From the NCBI RefSeq assembly GCF_046545555.1, contig NZ_JBHZTH010000001.1, forward strand, positions 1,798,001-1,862,000: DNA of 64,000 nt, in the 5' to 3' direction. Below the pieces are notes generated by a model that worked only from the letters and a program-made list of their open reading frames with translations, searched no databases and was not told where the DNA came from. The translations under genes and the position numbers were made by a program. This document shows, piece by piece, positions 17,800-27,135 of the stretch. Numbering within the stretch: the first letter of the stretch is position 1; each line of letters opens with the position of its first letter. The stretch is from Winogradskyella sp046545555. Lineage in GTDB: Bacteria > Bacteroidota > Bacteroidia > Flavobacteriales > Flavobacteriaceae.

Positions 17800-20700
17800 T
17801 TAATCAATTCCAAATATCTTTACGTCTTTAAATGGGTCTATTTTTATTTCTTTCATGCTACTTTCATAAGTTGGCCAATCTTTGTTAAAGAAATTATTTG
17901 TTTCCATTAACAACTTATTTACCGCATCTTTTGCTTGTTTCATCAAAGTAGTTTCAGTTGAAGTTAAACCGTTTTGACTGCCATAAATGTATCCAGTCGC
18001 AGTTCTTAACCTTTGTAATGCTGTTACTTCTGGATTTCTAGTTATACCTTGACGTTTATCAATTTTCCCGAAGTACTGGTCCATTAAACCATCAATCGAT
18101 TTTACAATAGCTTTAGAGGCTTCTATTTCTTTTTTATATTTTTCTTTATCCAACTTCGCTAATTCTTTTTGATAATTTGAAGCTATTGTTTTACTTTCTA
18201 TTAGTTGCTTAGACGCATCTGCCAGTGTTTTTTGGATTTTTTCTAATTGCTTTGCTGCAGTATAAACTTCATTTATATTTTTTTGAGATACCTCTAATCG
18301 CGGATCTGATTCAACTTTGATAGTGGTCTCAGACATTTGATCTCCATAATGTAAAACAGCTTTATATGTTCCTGGCTTTACCGAGACTCCACCTGGTTCT
18401 CTGGTTTGTTTTCTAATACGACGTGATGGTCTGCTTACACCAGCCTCACTCATATACCAAGTCCATTTGTGGATACCGTTTTCCTTAGGTGCCTTAGTCT
18501 TTAAAGTTCTAATTAAGCGTGAACCATCATATAACTTAAGTGTTAAAGAATCCCATTTTACTTTTGTTTCATCTTTTTCTGAATCCATCTTTGATTCATC
18601 ATCGCTGTCTTTATCTTCAGTTTTTGGTTGTTCTTTCTTATTAAATAAGTAATTAAAACGAGCACCACCGCCACGATTTTCACCATGATACATAGCATCT
18701 GCTCCAAAACGACTACCTGTTGGTTGTTGGTAAGCAGCCTGATATGCCGTTGGTGGCTCAAATAATTCAATATTTGAAGTCATAACAGACTTGTTTTTAG
18801 CCATTGCTCTTAAAGGTCTAATATCATCTAAAACCCACGCAGCTCTTCCAAATGTTCCGATTACTAAATCGTGTTCTCTTGGGTGAATAACTAAGTCCTT
18901 TACTGATGTGGTTGGGAATCCTTCTGTCCATTTAGTCCATTTGTCACCAGCATTTACAGAAATATATAAACCATCATCTGTTCCTAAGAATAGTAGATTT
19001 GGTTCTACTAAGTCTTCAACGATGGCTAATGTATAACTTTGCACATCGTTTTCATCTACAATACGTTCCCAAGTCTTACCATAGTTTTTTGTTCTATAGG
19101 CATAAGGAGTATAATTAAAACGTCTATAATCATTGGCGATTAAAAGCGCTTCTCCTTTATTTTTGTTAGACGCTTTAATTTGAGCTATCCAACTGCCATC
19201 AGGTAATCCTTTTAAGTTTCTAGAAACATCTGTCCAATTATTTCCTCCGTCGGTTGTGTAGTGTACACGACCATCATCAGTACCAGCCCAAAGCATATCT
19301 TTTTCTAACACAGAAGGCTCAATGACTAAAATGGTGGTATGATTCTCTGCACCAGTAGCATCCATGCTTAGTCCACCACTTTCAGATTGTTTTTGTTTCT
19401 CTGGATCGTTGGTAGATAAATCAGGAGATATCACTGTCCAAGTTTCCCCTTTGTCAGTAGACTTATGTACAAATTGACTTCCAAAGTAAAGGGTGCTATT
19501 ATCAAAAGGATCAATATTAATAGCAGAATTCCAGTTAAAACGTAATCTTACATCTGGATCGGGATGTGTTGGACGCACACCATAGTTATTTCCTGTTTGC
19601 CAATCGTATCTGCTTACATAACCTTGTTGACTCATAGACCAACCATAACGCGAATCGTCTCTATCTGGCACAACATCAAAGCCATCACCAAAACTAATCT
19701 CTTGCCAATAGCTATTTCTAATGCCTTGAGCACGCCATACATAAGCAGGACCTCTCCAAGATCCATTATCTTGCATACCGCCATATACATTATATGGGTA
19801 TTCGTTATCTACACTGATATGATAGAATTGAGCAACAGGTAAGTTACCAATAAAACGCCAAGACTTACCACCATCTTTTGTAATATTCATTCCACCATCA
19901 TTACCATCAATCATAAAGTTGCCATTTTCTGGATGAATCCACCAGGCATGATGATCGGGATGAACTCCATTATTTGCGCCATAAGCAGGCATCAATTGTG
20001 AAAAGTTTTTACCACCATCTTCAGAAACATTTACATAAGTAAAGACTGAATAGACACGATTTTCATTTTGTGGATCTACATAGATTTCAGAATAGTAAAA
20101 CGGTCTATTTCCAATATCACTTTTGTCATTAATCATTTTCCATTTAAAGCCGCCATCTTCACTTTTATAGAGTGCATTCTTTTTGGCTTCAACTAAAGCA
20201 TAAATAACATTTGGCTTGTTAGGTGCAATTGCGACTCCAATACGCCCTAGATTTCCTTTTGGGAAACCGTCATCTTCTGTGACTTTTTTCCAAGTTTTTC
20301 CACCATCGTGAGTGATATGAAGACCAGAACCTTCGCCACCAGAATTGAAGAACCAAGGATCACGTTTATGTTCCCACATTGCAGCAATTAATTTGTTAGG
20401 ATTTGTTGGATCCATTACTAAATCAGCAACACCAGTTTTATTATTAGCGAATAGAATTTTATTCCATGTTTTACCACCATCAGTAGTTTTAAAAACACCA
20501 CGTTCTGGGTGTTCTCCCCAAGGCGAACCAATAGCACCAACATAAACCACATCTGGGTTTGTTGGATCCACTATGATACGATGAATGTGTCTTGTTTTTT
20601 CAAGACCCATAGCCATCCATGTTTTTCCACCATCGAGAGATTTGTAAACTCCGAAGCCTCCGTTTAATGAGTTACGAGGATTCCCTTCTCCTGTACCAAC

Positions 20701-21003
20701 CCAAATAACACTTGGATTAGATTGCTGAATTTCAACAGCACCAATAGAAGCTGTTAATTCTTTTTCAAAAATAGGTTCCCATCTTATACCACCAGAAGTA
20801 GACTTCCATAAACCACCAGAGGCAGTACCTACATACATAATATCAGGGTTACTATTGACAACATCTATAGCTGTAACTCGACCAGACATGCCACCCGGAC
20901 CAATATTACGAGGTGTCATATTTTTGACCATGTCCATTGAGAATTCTTGTGCGGAAATTAGTGTTACGCAGAATAGCATAACAATTGAGAAAAATCGTTT
21001 CAT
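17800..21003 (-). CDS. large secreted BNR/VPS10-like beta-propeller protein
   Basis: The 1067-residue protein has a signal peptide (about 1-18) and many BNR/Asp-box repeats of the kind SLDGGKTW, TTDGGKTW and SEDGGFKW across about residues 25-740, folding as sortilin-like propellers. The last third has a charged linker (DKDSDDESKMDSEKDE) and a helical domain. Homologues are often labelled glycosyl hydrolase or sortilin, but no catalytic residues can be pointed out. It is probably extracellular or on the outer membrane. It is transcribed alone. Confidence 0.85.
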   Translation of the reverse strand: MKRFFSIVMLFCVTLISAQEFSMDMVKNMTPRNIGPGGMSGRVTAIDVVNSNPDIMYVGTASGGLWKSTSGGIRWEPIFEKELTASIGAVEIQQSNPSVIWVGTGEGNPRNSLNGGFGVYKSLDGGKTWMAMGLEKTRHIHRIIVDPTNPDVVYVGAIGSPWGEHPERGVFKTTDGGKTWNKILFANNKTGVADLVMDPTNPNKLIAAMWEHKRDPWFFNSGGEGSGLHITHDGGKTWKKVTEDDGFPKGNLGRIGVAIAPNKPNVIYALVEAKKNALYKSEDGGFKWKMINDKSDIGNRPFYYSEIYVDPQNENRVYSVFTYVNVSEDGGKNFSQLMPAYGANNGVHPDHHAWWIHPENGNFMIDGNDGGMNITKDGGKSWRFIGNLPVAQFYHISVDNEYPYNVYGGMQDNGSWRGPAYVWRAQGIRNSYWQEISFGDGFDVVPDRDDSRYGWSMSQQGYVSRYDWQTGNNYGVRPTHPDPDVRLRFNWNSAINIDPFDNSTLYFGSQFVHKSTDKGETWTVISPDLSTNDPEKQKQSESGGLSMDATGAENHTTILVIEPSVLEKDMLWAGTDDGRVHYTTDGGNNWTDVSRNLKGLPDGSWIAQIKASNKNKGEALLIANDYRRFNYTPYAYRTKNYGKTWERIVDENDVQSYTLAIVEDLVEPNLLFLGTDDGLYISVNAGDKWTKWTEGFPTTSVKDLVIHPREHDLVIGTFGRAAWVLDDIRPLRAMAKNKSVMTSNIELFEPPTAYQAAYQQPTGSRFGADAMYHGENRGGGARFNYLFNKKEQPKTEDKDSDDESKMDSEKDETKVKWDSLTLKLYDGSRLIRTLKTKAPKENGIHKWTWYMSEAGVSRPSRRIRKQTREPGGVSVKPGTYKAVLHYGDQMSETTIKVESDPRLEVSQKNINEVYTAAKQLEKIQKTLADASKQLIESKTIASNYQKELAKLDKEKYKKEIEASKAIVKSIDGLMDQYFGKIDKRQGITRNPEVTALQRLRTATGYIYGSQNGLTSTETTLMKQAKDAVNKLLMETNNFFNKDWPTYESSMKEIKIDPFKDVKIFGID

Positions 21004-21126
21004 TTTATTAAGGTTGGTTAACTAATGCTTAAAATTAACGAAAAGAAATGATTGATTTCTTAATGAGTTGTTAAGTTATTTGTAACGCTCTTTTTTGAAT
21101 CGAAAAAGCATTATTTTTACATAGCT

Positions 21127-22263
21127 ATGAATATGAAAGAAAAACCAAATAAATCGGGTTTCGTATTTAAAACTTACGAAGCTCCGAACCAATCTCCTTT
21201 CGAAAAACTCTTTGAGATTTTTAAAGAACTTATAACCTATACCTCCGGTGATTTTGATGAAGCTATTGATTGGCTTAGACAACTCGATACAGAATATAAG
21301 TTGACTACACCAGAGTACACTATTGATGATTTTATAGAAGATCTTAAAAACAAAGGTTACATAAGAGAAGAAATTGATCCTAATGGCAGTGGTGAAGGTG
21401 GTCTTACCATTACAGCAAAAACTGAGCGCGCCATTAGACAACAAGCTTTAGATCATATTTTTGGTAAAATTAAGCGCAGTGGTTCAGGAAATCATAAAAG
21501 TAAAGGTATCGGTCTTGGTGATGAGCATACAGGTGATTTTAGAGCGTATCAATTTGGTGATAGCTTAGATAAAGTCTCAATGACAGAAAGTATTAGAAAT
21601 GCTCAAATAAATAATGGTATTGGTGATTTTAGTTTAACCGAAGATGACTTGGTAGTTGAAGAAACGCTCCATAAAAGCCAAATGAGTACTGTACTAATGA
21701 TAGATATAAGTCACAGTATGATTTTATATGGTGAAGACCGCATTACTCCTGCAAAAAAAGTAGCAATGGCTTTGGCAGAATTGATTACTACGCGTTACCC
21801 AAAGGATACTTTAGAAATTTTAGTCTTTGGAAATGATGCGTGGCCTATTAAAATAAAAGAATTGCCATATTTAAAAGTTGGACCATACCATACTAATACG
21901 GTTGCAGGATTGCAGCTAGCCATGGATATGTTGCGAAGAAAGCGAAATACCAACAAACAAATTTTTATGATCACAGATGGTAAGCCAAGTTGTTTGCGTA
22001 TGCCAGATGGCCAATATTATAAGAACAGTAATGGTTTAGATCCATTTATTACCAATAAGTGTTATGCAATGGCACAGCAAGCAAGACGTTTGCATATTCC
22101 TATTACTACATTTATGATTGCAGAAGATCCATATTTGATGCAATTTATTAGAGAATTCACTCAAGCCAATAGAGGTAAAGCATTTTACACAGGATTAAAA
22201 GGACTTGGAGAAATGATTTTTGAAGATTACGAAAACAACAGAAAAAAAAGAATTAAAGGATAA
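21127..22263 (+). CDS. von Willebrand factor A domain protein, partner of an AAA+ ATPase
   Basis: The 378-residue protein has an N-terminal helical part with a Gly/Ser-rich basic stretch (KIKRSGSGNHKSKG) and a C-terminal VWA domain (about 185-370) with the metal-site motif DISHS (about 192-196) and ITDGKPS. There is no signal peptide, so it is cytoplasmic. It is 2 bases from a magnesium-chelatase-like ATPase gene; VWA plus MoxR/chelatase-type ATPase pairs act as protein-remodelling or metal-inserting machines. The substrate is unknown. Confidence 0.85.
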   Translation: MNMKEKPNKSGFVFKTYEAPNQSPFEKLFEIFKELITYTSGDFDEAIDWLRQLDTEYKLTTPEYTIDDFIEDLKNKGYIREEIDPNGSGEGGLTITAKTERAIRQQALDHIFGKIKRSGSGNHKSKGIGLGDEHTGDFRAYQFGDSLDKVSMTESIRNAQINNGIGDFSLTEDDLVVEETLHKSQMSTVLMIDISHSMILYGEDRITPAKKVAMALAELITTRYPKDTLEILVFGNDAWPIKIKELPYLKVGPYHTNTVAGLQLAMDMLRRKRNTNKQIFMITDGKPSCLRMPDGQYYKNSNGLDPFITNKCYAMAQQARRLHIPITTFMIAEDPYLMQFIREFTQANRGKAFYTGLKGLGEMIFEDYENNRKKRIKG

Positions 22264-22265
22264 AG

Positions 22266-23729
22266 ATGAATATTGAAAATATAAAAACCTTAGGTGAGTT
22301 AAAGAAAGCAGGTTATCAACCCAAATCTATAAAAGATGAATTGAGAGATAATCTTATTGAAAATATTAAGAATAAAGTTATAACCTTTGAAGGTATCCAT
22401 GGTTATGAAAATACTGTGATACCTGAGTTAGAACGTGCGATTTTATCGCGGCACAATATCAATTTATTAGGATTACGTGGACAAGCCAAAACACGTTTGG
22501 CACGTATGATGGTTAATTTATTGGATGAATATATTCCTGTAGTTGAAGGTTCGGAAATTAATGATGATCCACTACAACCTATTTCTAGATTTGCTATTGA
22601 GCTGATAAAAGAACAAGGAGACAATACACCTATTGCCTGGTTGCACAGAGATGACCGTTTCGCTGAAAAGCTAGCGACACCAGATGTAACTGTTGCAGAT
22701 ATCATAGGTGATGTAGATCCTATTAAAGCTGCAAATCTAAAATTGAGTTATGCAGATGATCGCGTGATACATTATGGAATGATTCCACGTGCAAACCGAT
22801 GCATTTTTGTTATTAATGAGTTACCTGATTTACAAGCACGAATTCAAGTCGCGTTATTTAATATATTACAAGAAGGAGATATTCAAATTAGAGGATTTAA
22901 ACTAAGACTGCCTTTAGATATGCAATTCTTGTTTACAGCAAATCCGGAGGATTATACCAATAGAGGTAGTATTGTTACTCCATTAAAAGATAGAATTGGT
23001 TCACAGATTTTAACGCATTATCCTGAGACTGTAGAAATTGCAAGAACGATTACAAGTCAAGAAGCCAAGTTAGTTGAAAGTCAAGCTGAATCAGTTTATG
23101 TCCCGGACTTAGCCAAAGATTTGCTCGAGCAAATCAGTTTTGAAGCACGTGAAAGTGAATATGTTGATGTGAAAAGTGGAATTAGCGCAAGAATGAGTAT
23201 TACGGCTTTTGAGAACTTGTTGAGCACAGCAGAACGACGTGCATTATTAACTGGAGATGAACATACATCAGTACGATTATCAGATTTTATTGGCATCATA
23301 CCAGCAATAACAGGAAAAGTAGAATTGGTTTACGAAGGAGAACAAGAAGGAGCAGATTTTGTTGCTAATGAATTATTAAATAGTGCGATTAAAACTTTAT
23401 TCCCAGATTATTTTCCTAAGGTTGAAAAACTAGAGAAGCAAGGAGACGAAACACCTTATGATGATTTAATTTCCTGGTTCTTTAATGGGGATGGTTTTGA
23501 GTTATTAGATGATTTTGATGATACTAAATACAAAGCTAAATTAGATGAGGTAAAACCTTTAGATGCATTGATTGCGGATTATCAGCCAGAAATAGACCCA
23601 AGAGATGTATATTTTGAAAAAGAATTTATTCTTTGGGGACTAACCCAGTTTAAGAAATTAAGTAAGTATCGCTATTCGGAAGGACTTAAGTTTCAAGATC
23701 CTTATGGAAGTTATATCAGTGGATTGTAA
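22266..23729 (+). CDS. AAA+ ATPase of the magnesium chelatase/MoxR type
   Basis: The 487-residue protein has Walker A as GLRGQAKTR (about 69-77). Its Walker B reads IFVINELPD, with Asn where Asp is usual, and sensor-like FTANPEDYTNRGSIVTPLKDRIG follows. Family members form ring ATPases. The VWA gene just upstream is the expected partner, so the two likely form one complex. No chlorophyll genes are near, so chelatase activity is not implied. Confidence 0.85.
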   Translation: MNIENIKTLGELKKAGYQPKSIKDELRDNLIENIKNKVITFEGIHGYENTVIPELERAILSRHNINLLGLRGQAKTRLARMMVNLLDEYIPVVEGSEINDDPLQPISRFAIELIKEQGDNTPIAWLHRDDRFAEKLATPDVTVADIIGDVDPIKAANLKLSYADDRVIHYGMIPRANRCIFVINELPDLQARIQVALFNILQEGDIQIRGFKLRLPLDMQFLFTANPEDYTNRGSIVTPLKDRIGSQILTHYPETVEIARTITSQEAKLVESQAESVYVPDLAKDLLEQISFEARESEYVDVKSGISARMSITAFENLLSTAERRALLTGDEHTSVRLSDFIGIIPAITGKVELVYEGEQEGADFVANELLNSAIKTLFPDYFPKVEKLEKQGDETPYDDLISWFFNGDGFELLDDFDDTKYKAKLDEVKPLDALIADYQPEIDPRDVYFEKEFILWGLTQFKKLSKYRYSEGLKFQDPYGSYISGL

Positions 23730-23740
23730 AATTTGTCTAA

Positions 23741-24292
23741 CTAATTGAGCTTGTTCTTCTTTATTTGTCTGGGTTTTAACCATAACCAAAATCCGCTAAA
23801 TGATAGGAATAAAAGACCTAAGGAAATTAAGCTAGAATAAAACAATTTTGTTGCTTTACCATTTGAGTCAAATAAATAATCAACAATAGAACCGTCATGT
23901 ATCATTTCAATGATATCTGCGGTTCTTGTTTTTTGAGATACTACTTTTCCTGTGTAACAATCAATTTGTAATTCGGTAAAATGTTTTTCAAATCTTACTT
24001 TAGCTATACCTTTTCGTGGTCTATAATCAATTCTATTTATATCAGTTGAAAGCTTTAAGCTGTCAATGTAGCTTACTGCATATTTCTCAATTTGAGATAG
24101 TGAAAGCAGTTTTCTGCCTTCAGCCCTAATTGAAGTGGTATATGGCTTTAATTGCAATTGGTCTTTCCATGCTAGTAGTAGCCCAGTGACACTCATTATA
24201 ATAACAAACAGCAATAGTGGTATAGCTATAAAGCGATGAGCCTTGCGGTACCATCGTGTAGATTTTGCTAATGATAGATTCTCTTTATTCAT
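23741..24292 (-). CDS. PepSY-associated membrane protein
   Basis: The 183-residue protein starts with a short cytoplasmic part and a membrane helix (about 20-42, AIPLLLFVIIMSVTGLLLAW), then a PepSY-like domain (about 60-140, with FTELQIDCYTGKVVSQ), and ends in a second helix (about 152-172) and a basic tail. Such proteins are often linked to iron uptake or reductase systems, but there is no such neighbour here. It converges on the AAA+ gene with an 11-base gap. Confidence 0.8.
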   Translation of the reverse strand: MNKENLSLAKSTRWYRKAHRFIAIPLLLFVIIMSVTGLLLAWKDQLQLKPYTTSIRAEGRKLLSLSQIEKYAVSYIDSLKLSTDINRIDYRPRKGIAKVRFEKHFTELQIDCYTGKVVSQKTRTADIIEMIHDGSIVDYLFDSNGKATKLFYSSLISLGLLFLSFSGFWLWLKPRQIKKNKLN

Positions 24293-24421
24293 TCTATTAA
24301 TTAGTTCACGAATCTAAAAAAAAATATTATAACTTCTGGTGTTAAAGAGTTAGGACTATACAATGAGAAATAGTGATTTAGTATAGGCTATTTGTATAAT
24401 ACGAAAAAACTAATATTCTAA

Positions 24422-24994
24422 TCACCAAGTATCACGACTTTTAATATTAGCATCGCAGAGCTTTATAATCTCTGCAATTCTTTTTTGGCGAGTTACAGCT
24501 CTTTTTGCGTTATGTAGCCATGATAAGTAACTTTTTCGATAACCTTTAGAGAAATTTTGATAGTTCTCAAAAGCATGTTTATTTTTGTCAAATGCATCTT
24601 TTAATTCTTTGGGAATAACACCATTTTCAACATCATCCATTTCGGTCCACTTACCACTACTTTTTGCAAGATTTATGAGTTTCCATCCAGATTCTTGAAT
24701 TAAACCAGCTTTTTCAAGTTCTACGATGTATTTTTTATTTAGAGCACTCCAAGTACTTTTTCGATTTCTAGGTGAGAAGTATTGAATACGTTTCCCTCCA
24801 CCTAAACTTTTTACTGTAGAATCTATCCAACCAAAACATAATGCTACTTTAACAGCTTCTTCCCAACGCATTGTGGGCAATTTAGTCTCTATTTTGTAGA
24901 ATACCAGATATACGGCTTTGTATTTATCGTGATTGGTTAATAACCAATCATACCATTCGATATCTCGTTCAAAGTATAATTCTGGGTGTTCCAT
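24422..24994 (-). CDS. YdeI/OmpD-associated family protein
   Basis: The 190-residue protein has FERDIEWYDWLLTNHDKYKAVYLVFYK, ALCFGWIDSTVKSLGGGKRIQYFSPR and RKSYLSWLHNAKRAVTRQKRIAE, the recognisable segments of the YdeI/OmdA family. Its function is poorly known; in enterobacteria it is linked to antimicrobial peptide resistance. There is no signal peptide. It stands alone, with an inverted repeat just upstream. Confidence 0.85.
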   Translation of the reverse strand: MEHPELYFERDIEWYDWLLTNHDKYKAVYLVFYKIETKLPTMRWEEAVKVALCFGWIDSTVKSLGGGKRIQYFSPRNRKSTWSALNKKYIVELEKAGLIQESGWKLINLAKSSGKWTEMDDVENGVIPKELKDAFDKNKHAFENYQNFSKGYRKSYLSWLHNAKRAVTRQKRIAEIIKLCDANIKSRDTW

Positions 24995-25018
24995 TAAATT
25001 AGTTAATCCCTAATATTT

Positions 25019-25092
25019 GTCATTCCTGCGAAGGCAGGAATCTATATTAAGTTTATCTGTGTTTTTTGAGTTCTTGCCTTCGTAGGAATGAC
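25019..25092. repeat. imperfect inverted repeat, REP/MITE-like intergenic element
   Basis: The arms GTCATTCCTGCGAAGGCA (25019-25036) and TGCCTTCGTAGGAATGAC (25075-25092) pair over 18 bases with one mismatch, and the left arm itself folds (TTCCTGCgaagGCAGGAA). The loop of about 38 bases is AT-rich. The G+C content stands out from the surroundings. Similar sequences are common as scattered repeats in flavobacterial genomes; no second copy is in this window. Confidence 0.7.
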
Positions 25093-25101
25093 AGAAAGTT
25101 G

Positions 25102-26766
25102 TTAATTTATCTCTTTCGAATAGATATAATAATCTCTATCGACTTTAAAATCCTTATTTTTAATAGGTTTTGTTTTCCATTCAGAATTTGGAAATAGCCA
25201 TTCCGTTTTTCCATCAATTTCTACCTCAACTGGCATATCAAAGTCTTCGACAATATCAACATATCTATATGATAGTTTACGATTTTTAATTTTATATTCT
25301 AATGTAGGAATACGCACATCTCTCAAATATTGATTAAAAAAAGCGGTTAAATCTTTTTTAGTCATCTTACTAATGTAATCTTCAATTTGCTCCGTAGTAA
25401 CTGTTTGATGATAAAATTCTGAATTTAAGCCTCTTAAAATTTCTCTCCATTTCTCATCATCATTAATTAATTGTCTTAAGGTATGCAACATATTTGATCC
25501 TTTATAATAGATATCACCACCGGTTTTATTTACACCATAAGGACCTATCATGGGTATCTTATTTTGTATTCTAAATCTAGTACCAATTACATAATCAGCG
25601 GAAGCTTCACTACCATAATAATAATCTAAAAATAGATTTTCGGAATACGCTGTGAAGCTTTCATGTATCCACATGTCTGCAACATCTTTATTTGTAATAT
25701 TATTAGCAAACCACTCATGGCCAGCTTCGTGTACAATTATAAAATCCCATTTTAATCCCCAACCAGATCGAGATAAGTCTGTACCTAAATACCCTTTTTT
25801 ATATTGATTACCATAGGTCACTGAACTTTGGTGTTCCATACCTAAATAAGGTACCTCTACCAATTTAAAACTATCTTCATAAAATGGATAAGGTCCGAAC
25901 CAATGCTCAAATGCTTTCATCATTTTAGGAGCATCTTTAAAGTGTTCTTTTGCTTTAATTAAATTATCCTTAAGCACCCAATAATCCATATCTAAATTCC
26001 CTTTTTCACCAGTATAAACTTCAGAGAAATTGACATAATCGCCAATGTTTACGTTTACACCGTAGTTGTTAATAGGATTTGATACGAACCATTCATACAA
26101 TTTATAACCTCCATATTCGTATTCATAAGTTTCTCTTAACCTTCCATTTGAAACAGCAATTAAATCTTTTGGAACATCTATAGCTATACGCATACTGTCA
26201 ACTTCGTCGTACATATGATCTTTATTTGGCCACCATGCACTGGCTCCTAAACCTTGACAAGAGGTTGCAATAAAATGGTTGTCATTTGTGTCTTTTTTCC
26301 ATGAAAAACCACCGTCCCAAGGTGCATTTTTGGCTTCAATTGGTTCTCCTGCATATTGAACATATATTTTATTATATGTTCCAGGTACTTGTTTCTTTTT
26401 GAGATATACAAAATAAGCAGGTCCAATTTTGTCATAGTTGAGTTGTACATCATCTTGAGAAAATGCGGTTACTTTTAAGGGATCTTGAAGATCTATTTGT
26501 ATGACATTATGTGATTCTAAAACCTTGTAATGTATAATATTATAACCCGAAATGTATTTTTTGTCTGGTTGAACTTTAATATTTAAATTATAATAACTTA
26601 AATCCCACCAAGCGCGCTCGGGCGTTATACTGCCTCTTAAAGTATCTTGTTTTGTAAATTCATCTTTGTTTGAAGCTAATTGTGCATCTACTTTTGTAAA
26701 TAATAAGAGTGTTACAATAAACACATAGCATTTATGAAATTTTAGTTTGTTGTATTTGTTTTGCAT
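25102..26766 (-). CDS. M1 family zinc aminopeptidase, exported
   Basis: The 554-residue protein has an N-terminal signal peptide (about 10-29) and an aminopeptidase N-like beta domain, then the zinc site HEAGH (about 346-350) with the third ligand Glu about 369 (WIHESF), the normal 18-residue spacing. The exopeptidase signature is degenerate (LGMEHQSSVTYGN rather than GAMEN). It probably trims peptides in the periplasm or outside. The start codon overlaps the end of the upstream membrane-protein gene by 35 bases, so the two are coupled. Confidence 0.9.
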   Translation of the reverse strand: MQNKYNKLKFHKCYVFIVTLLLFTKVDAQLASNKDEFTKQDTLRGSITPERAWWDLSYYNLNIKVQPDKKYISGYNIIHYKVLESHNVIQIDLQDPLKVTAFSQDDVQLNYDKIGPAYFVYLKKKQVPGTYNKIYVQYAGEPIEAKNAPWDGGFSWKKDTNDNHFIATSCQGLGASAWWPNKDHMYDEVDSMRIAIDVPKDLIAVSNGRLRETYEYEYGGYKLYEWFVSNPINNYGVNVNIGDYVNFSEVYTGEKGNLDMDYWVLKDNLIKAKEHFKDAPKMMKAFEHWFGPYPFYEDSFKLVEVPYLGMEHQSSVTYGNQYKKGYLGTDLSRSGWGLKWDFIIVHEAGHEWFANNITNKDVADMWIHESFTAYSENLFLDYYYGSEASADYVIGTRFRIQNKIPMIGPYGVNKTGGDIYYKGSNMLHTLRQLINDDEKWREILRGLNSEFYHQTVTTEQIEDYISKMTKKDLTAFFNQYLRDVRIPTLEYKIKNRKLSYRYVDIVEDFDMPVEVEIDGKTEWLFPNSEWKTKPIKNKDFKVDRDYYIYSKEIN

Positions 26767-27106
26767 TCGCTTTTTTTAAGTATTTGATAAACATAGCAAT
26801 TCCTGTAATTATATTAAGACCAAGGTAAATACTTCCAAATGTTAGCATTATTTTAAAATTAGAGGTTACACTTTCAAATTCTGATAATTCAGAAATTAAT
26901 GCAAGGGCCATATAAAAATTAAGGGTTGTAAAAATTAATGAGATAATTAACCCAGGAATAATTTTTTGTTTCATTATCTGAAATCCAATAATAACAAGAA
27001 GAATTATGGCAATTGGATTGTGCCAGGAAGTGGCCATCCAATAATACACAAGCGAACCTAGTATTATTATTTCCGGAAGTAAATGTTTTAGAGTTTTATA
27101 ATTCAT
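26732..27106 (-). CDS. four-helix membrane protein, unknown function
   Basis: The 124-residue protein is almost wholly hydrophobic, with helices about 7-24, 27-45, 50-72 and 85-107, and a Lys/Gln-rich C-terminal tail. I do not recognise the family. It lies between the M28 and M1 peptidase genes on the same strand and overlaps the M1 start by 35 bases. Confidence 0.6.
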   Translation of the reverse strand: MNYKTLKHLLPEIIILGSLVYYWMATSWHNPIAIILLVIIGFQIMKQKIIPGLIISLIFTTLNFYMALALISELSEFESVTSNFKIMLTFGSIYLGLNIITGIAMFIKYLKKANAKQIQQTKIS

Positions 27107-27135
27107 CCCTAAATTTTATTGAATAACGGTTCTAA

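Noticed and set aside
17800..21003. Glycosyl hydrolase function for the BNR protein
   Set aside because: Asp-box repeats alone do not show catalytic activity, and no catalytic residues can be pointed out.
21076..21444. Minus-strand open frame of 122 codons
   Set aside because: It overlaps the 5' part of the VWA gene and crosses its promoter region; composition is not protein-like.
22403..22705. Minus-strand open frame of 100 codons
   Set aside because: It lies wholly within the AAA+ ATPase gene, which has clear domain motifs; the antisense frame has no recognisable features.
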